Source: an uncultured Clostridia bacterium | GTDB lineage: Bacteria > Bacillota_A > Clostridia > Christensenellales > UBA3700 | Reading direction: 5' to 3' | Assembly: GCA_946545105.1 (NCBI GenBank) | Contig: CAMNMY010000002.1 | Location: 1 to 15,586 of the forward strand | Length of the DNA stretch: 15,586 nucleotides | Part shown: piece by piece, positions 12,914-15,586 of the stretch | Position numbering within the stretch: position 1 is the stretch's first letter | Layout: each line of letters opens with the position of its first letter | Translations under genes and position numbers: made by a program | Notes under the pieces: generated by a model | Told to the model about the DNA's origin: nothing | Database searches by the model: none | The model's input: only the letters and a program-made list of their open reading frames with translations

Positions 12914-15139
12914 ATGGATGCATGGAGAGGATTTGTTGAAGGAGATTGGACTAAAGAAATCAATCTTAGAAATTTCATTAATTTAAATTACACACCTTAT
13001 CTTGATGGACCAGAATTCTTACAAGGCCCTACAGAAAGAACACAACGTGTTAGAGCAAGATTAGATGATTTACTACGTCAAGAATTTGAAAAAGGTGGAG
13101 TATTAGATATTGATACTCATACTGTTTCTACTGTTTTTGCTTTTAAGCCAGGTTACGTAATTAAGGAAGACGACATAATTGTTGGTCTTCAAACAGATGA
13201 ACCTTTAAAGAGAGCTATTTCACCATTTGCTGGATTTAGAATGAGCGAACAAGCTTGTAAAGCTTATGGTTATGAAATCGGTGAAAACATTAGAGATGAG
13301 TTCAAATATAGAACAACTCATAACACTGCTGTTTTCAAAGCATACACAGATGATATGAAAAAAGCTAGACACTGCGGTATTTTGACTGGTCTTCCTGATG
13401 CTTATGGTAGAGGAAGAATTATTGGTGACTATAGAAGAATTGCCCTATATGGTATGGACTACCTAATGGAACAAAAGAAATTAGATAAGGCTAAGCTTGG
13501 AGAAAATGAAATGAGCGAAGAAAACATCCACTTAATCGAAGATGTTGCTAAGCAATTAGATTTCATGCAAGCTCTAAAGGATCAAGCTGCCCTATACGGT
13601 TTTGATATCTCTAAGCCAGCTACAAATGCAAGAGAAGCTATTCAATGGTTATACTTTGGATACCTTGGTGCTGTTAAAGAACAAAATGGTGCCGCTAACT
13701 CAATCGGTAGAATTACAACATTCTTAGATATCTATATTACAAGAGATTTAAAAGAAGGAACTTTAACAGAAGCTACTGCTCAAGAATTAATCGATGATTT
13801 AGTAGTTAAATTAAGATTGGTAAGACACTTAAGAACTCCAGAATACAATGAACTATTTGCGGGAGACCCAACATGGGTTACAACTTCTGAAGGTGGTATT
13901 GCTGAAGATGGAAGACCTCTTCTAACAAAAACTTCTTATAGAATGCTACAAACTCTATATAACCTAGGACCATCTGCCGAACCAAACATTACAATCCTTT
14001 GGTCAGAAGATTTGCCAAAACCATTTAAGGACTTCTGTGCTCAAGTTTCTATTGATACAGATTCTATTCAATATGAAAATGATGATGTCATGAGAAAGAC
14101 TTATGGGGACGATTATGCTATTGCTTGTTGTGTATCTGCAATGAAGGTTGGAAAGCAAATGCAATTCTTCGGAGCTAGATGTAATTTAGCAAAAGTTTTG
14201 TTAATGTCCCTAAATGGTGGTAAGGATGAAATCCATGGAATTCAAGTTGCTCCAGAAGGCAAAGTATATGACGAAGAAGTACTAAAATATGAAGATGTAT
14301 TAGAATCTTTCAAATTTTATGCTGCTTGGATGGCTAAATTATATGTTAATACAATGAACGTTATTCACTATATGCACGACAAATATGCATATGAAAGATT
14401 AATGATGTCTCTTCACGATACAAACGTTGAAAGATTGATGGCATTTGGCATTTCAGGTCTTTCTGTTTTGGTTGATTCCCTATCTGCTATTAAATATGCA
14501 CAAGTTACTCCAATAAAGGATGAAAGAGGTATTATTACTGAATTCAAAACTGAAGGTGAATTCCCTAAATATGGTAATGATGATGATAGAGTAGATAGAA
14601 TCGCTAAGTGGGTTACAGAATTCTTCTACAATGAATTATGCAAAACAAAAGCATATAGAGGTGCTAAGCATACATTATCTATCTTAACTATTACGTCAAA
14701 CGTTATGTATGGCAAAAAGACTGGTTCTACTCCAGATGGAAGAAAAGCTGGCGAACCATTTGCGCCTGGCGCTAACCCAATGCACGGAAGAGATTGCCAA
14801 GGAGCTCTAGCTTCACTAAACTCTGTTGCTAAGCTTGAATATAGCTGCTGCAGAGATGGTATTTCAAATACATTCTCTATCACTCCAAATACATTAGGAA
14901 AGAACAACAAAGATAGAGTTGATCACTTGGTAAGCATTCTAGATGGATACTTCATTCAAAACGCTCACCACTTAAACGTAAATGTTTTAAACAGAGAAAA
15001 GCTTATTGATGCAATGGAAAATCCATTAAAGTATCCAAACTTAACAATAAGAGTTTCTGGATATGCAGTAAACTTCAATAAATTATCTCTAGAGCAAAAG
15101 AAGGAAGTTATTTCTCGTACATTCCACGAGAAGATGTAG
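12914..15139 (+). CDS. pflB: Pyruvate formate-lyase (formate C-acetyltransferase)
   Basis: Glycyl-radical enzyme converting pyruvate + CoA to acetyl-CoA + formate under anaerobic conditions. From ATG 12914 it has 741 residues, the normal length. The catalytic cysteine pair is Cys405-Cys406 in ACCVSAM. The glycyl radical site is Gly716 in RVSGYAVNF near the C-terminus. GGAGG (12902-12906) lies seven bases upstream and fixes the start; a GTG at 12821 in the same frame falls inside the riboswitch and is not a start. It is followed after one base by its activase gene. Formate made here can feed 10-formyl-THF for purine synthesis, matching the ZTP riboswitch control. Confidence 0.97.
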   Translation: MDAWRGFVEGDWTKEINLRNFINLNYTPYLDGPEFLQGPTERTQRVRARLDDLLRQEFEKGGVLDIDTHTVSTVFAFKPGYVIKEDDIIVGLQTDEPLKRAISPFAGFRMSEQACKAYGYEIGENIRDEFKYRTTHNTAVFKAYTDDMKKARHCGILTGLPDAYGRGRIIGDYRRIALYGMDYLMEQKKLDKAKLGENEMSEENIHLIEDVAKQLDFMQALKDQAALYGFDISKPATNAREAIQWLYFGYLGAVKEQNGAANSIGRITTFLDIYITRDLKEGTLTEATAQELIDDLVVKLRLVRHLRTPEYNELFAGDPTWVTTSEGGIAEDGRPLLTKTSYRMLQTLYNLGPSAEPNITILWSEDLPKPFKDFCAQVSIDTDSIQYENDDVMRKTYGDDYAIACCVSAMKVGKQMQFFGARCNLAKVLLMSLNGGKDEIHGIQVAPEGKVYDEEVLKYEDVLESFKFYAAWMAKLYVNTMNVIHYMHDKYAYERLMMSLHDTNVERLMAFGISGLSVLVDSLSAIKYAQVTPIKDERGIITEFKTEGEFPKYGNDDDRVDRIAKWVTEFFYNELCKTKAYRGAKHTLSILTITSNVMYGKKTGSTPDGRKAGEPFAPGANPMHGRDCQGALASLNSVAKLEYSCCRDGISNTFSITPNTLGKNNKDRVDHLVSILDGYFIQNAHHLNVNVLNREKLIDAMENPLKYPNLTIRVSGYAVNFNKLSLEQKKEVISRTFHEKM

Positions 15140-15140
15140 A

Positions 15141-15586
15141 ATGAGAATACACTCTTTTGAATCACTAGCAACATTAGATGGAGATGGCGTTAGATACGCC
15201 ATCTACCTAAATGGTTGCCCTCTTCGTTGTGTATATTGTCATAACCCTGACACTTGGGGCGTTTCTGGCGAAGATTATTCAGCCGAAGACCTATTTAACA
15301 AAGTTAAACGATATAAGCCTTATTTCGGCCAAAATGGAGGCGTAACATTCTCTGGTGGCGAGCCACTTCTTTCTGCACATTTTATAAATGAAGTAGCTCC
15401 CCTATTAAAAGAAGCTAACATTAATTATGCGCTAGATACATCTGGACAAGTTGACATGAATGATGAAACTAAAAAAGCTATTACAAATTCTGAGCTTGTC
15501 ATTCTTGATTTGAAATTTTGGGACAATGATTCATATTTTAAATACACAGGAAAGACTATGGCGAAGACTTTAACTACCCTATATTT
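15141..15586 (+). CDS. pflA: Pyruvate formate-lyase activating enzyme (partial, 3' end outside window)
   Basis: Radical-SAM enzyme that places the glycyl radical on pyruvate formate-lyase. The first 148 residues are in the window. The N-terminus MRIHSFESLATLDGDGVRYA leads to the 4Fe-4S motif CPLRCVYC (Cys26, Cys30, Cys33), followed by HNPDTW and the SAM-binding FSGGEPLL (70-77), then DTSG and LDLKFWD, all as in PFL activases. The ATG is one base after the pflB stop, with only a weak GAGAAG upstream, so translation is probably coupled to pflB. Both genes share the ZTP-controlled promoter. The sequence simply runs off the window; there is no sign of truncation. Confidence 0.96.
   Translation, partial: MRIHSFESLATLDGDGVRYAIYLNGCPLRCVYCHNPDTWGVSGEDYSAEDLFNKVKRYKPYFGQNGGVTFSGGEPLLSAHFINEVAPLLKEANINYALDTSGQVDMNDETKKAITNSELVILDLKFWDNDSYFKYTGKTMAKTLTTLY

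Overview
The window is AT-rich DNA with strong GGAGG-type ribosome binding sites, tightly packed genes and an anaerobic gene set (pyruvate formate-lyase with its radical-SAM activase, azlCD, a QueT-family transporter, a DUF975 membrane protein). This points to a low-GC Bacillota, probably of class Clostridia. The genus cannot be read from the sequence. No mobile element, CRISPR array, rRNA or tRNA was seen.

Layout: (1) 1-1067, + strand: azlC-azlD, a branched-chain amino acid exporter pair. (2) 1119-7822, - strand: a compact seven-gene aromatic amino acid operon transcribed as DAHP synthase, tyrA, aroB, aroA, aroC, chorismate mutase and an aroE-aroK fusion. Genes abut or overlap by a few bases. 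It covers every step from PEP + erythrose-4-phosphate to chorismate except 3-dehydroquinate dehydratase, and then the mutase and TyrA steps towards tyrosine. (3) 7823-8037: the operon leader. It has a sigma-A-type promoter, a 20-codon leader peptide with seven Tyr codons (EYYFYGYYYY), and mutually exclusive antiterminator and terminator hairpins directly before the first enzyme gene. This looks like a tyrosine-sensing, ribosome-mediated transcription attenuator, and it is the main finding of the window. (4) 8038-10027: an ABM-domain monooxygenase (-), a small unknown protein (+), a QueT-type transporter with a possible preQ1-like leader (+), and a HAD-family hydrolase (-). (5) 10255-12658, - strand: three single genes with their own promoters or terminators: a DUF975 membrane protein, a membrane-anchored endonuclease/exonuclease/phosphatase-fold protein, and a 101-residue protein of unknown function. 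(6) 12747-15586, + strand: a promoter, a ZTP (pfl-motif) riboswitch with its own intrinsic terminator, pyruvate formate-lyase, and the start of its activating enzyme, which is cut by the window end.

How it fits together: the aro operon appears controlled twice by its end product. One level is transcriptional, through Tyr codons in the leader. The other is enzymatic, through the N-terminal regulatory-type domain of the DAHP synthase. The pfl operon appears controlled by the folate/purine alarmone ZTP, which makes sense because PFL produces formate for one-carbon metabolism. The aroE-aroK fusion keeps a strong Shine-Dalgarno and ATG at the join, so free shikimate kinase may also be made. At three loci (azlC, the Tyr leader peptide and the small gene at 8372) a TATAAT-like box lies only 7-9 bases before the start codon with no visible Shine-Dalgarno, which suggests leaderless mRNAs.
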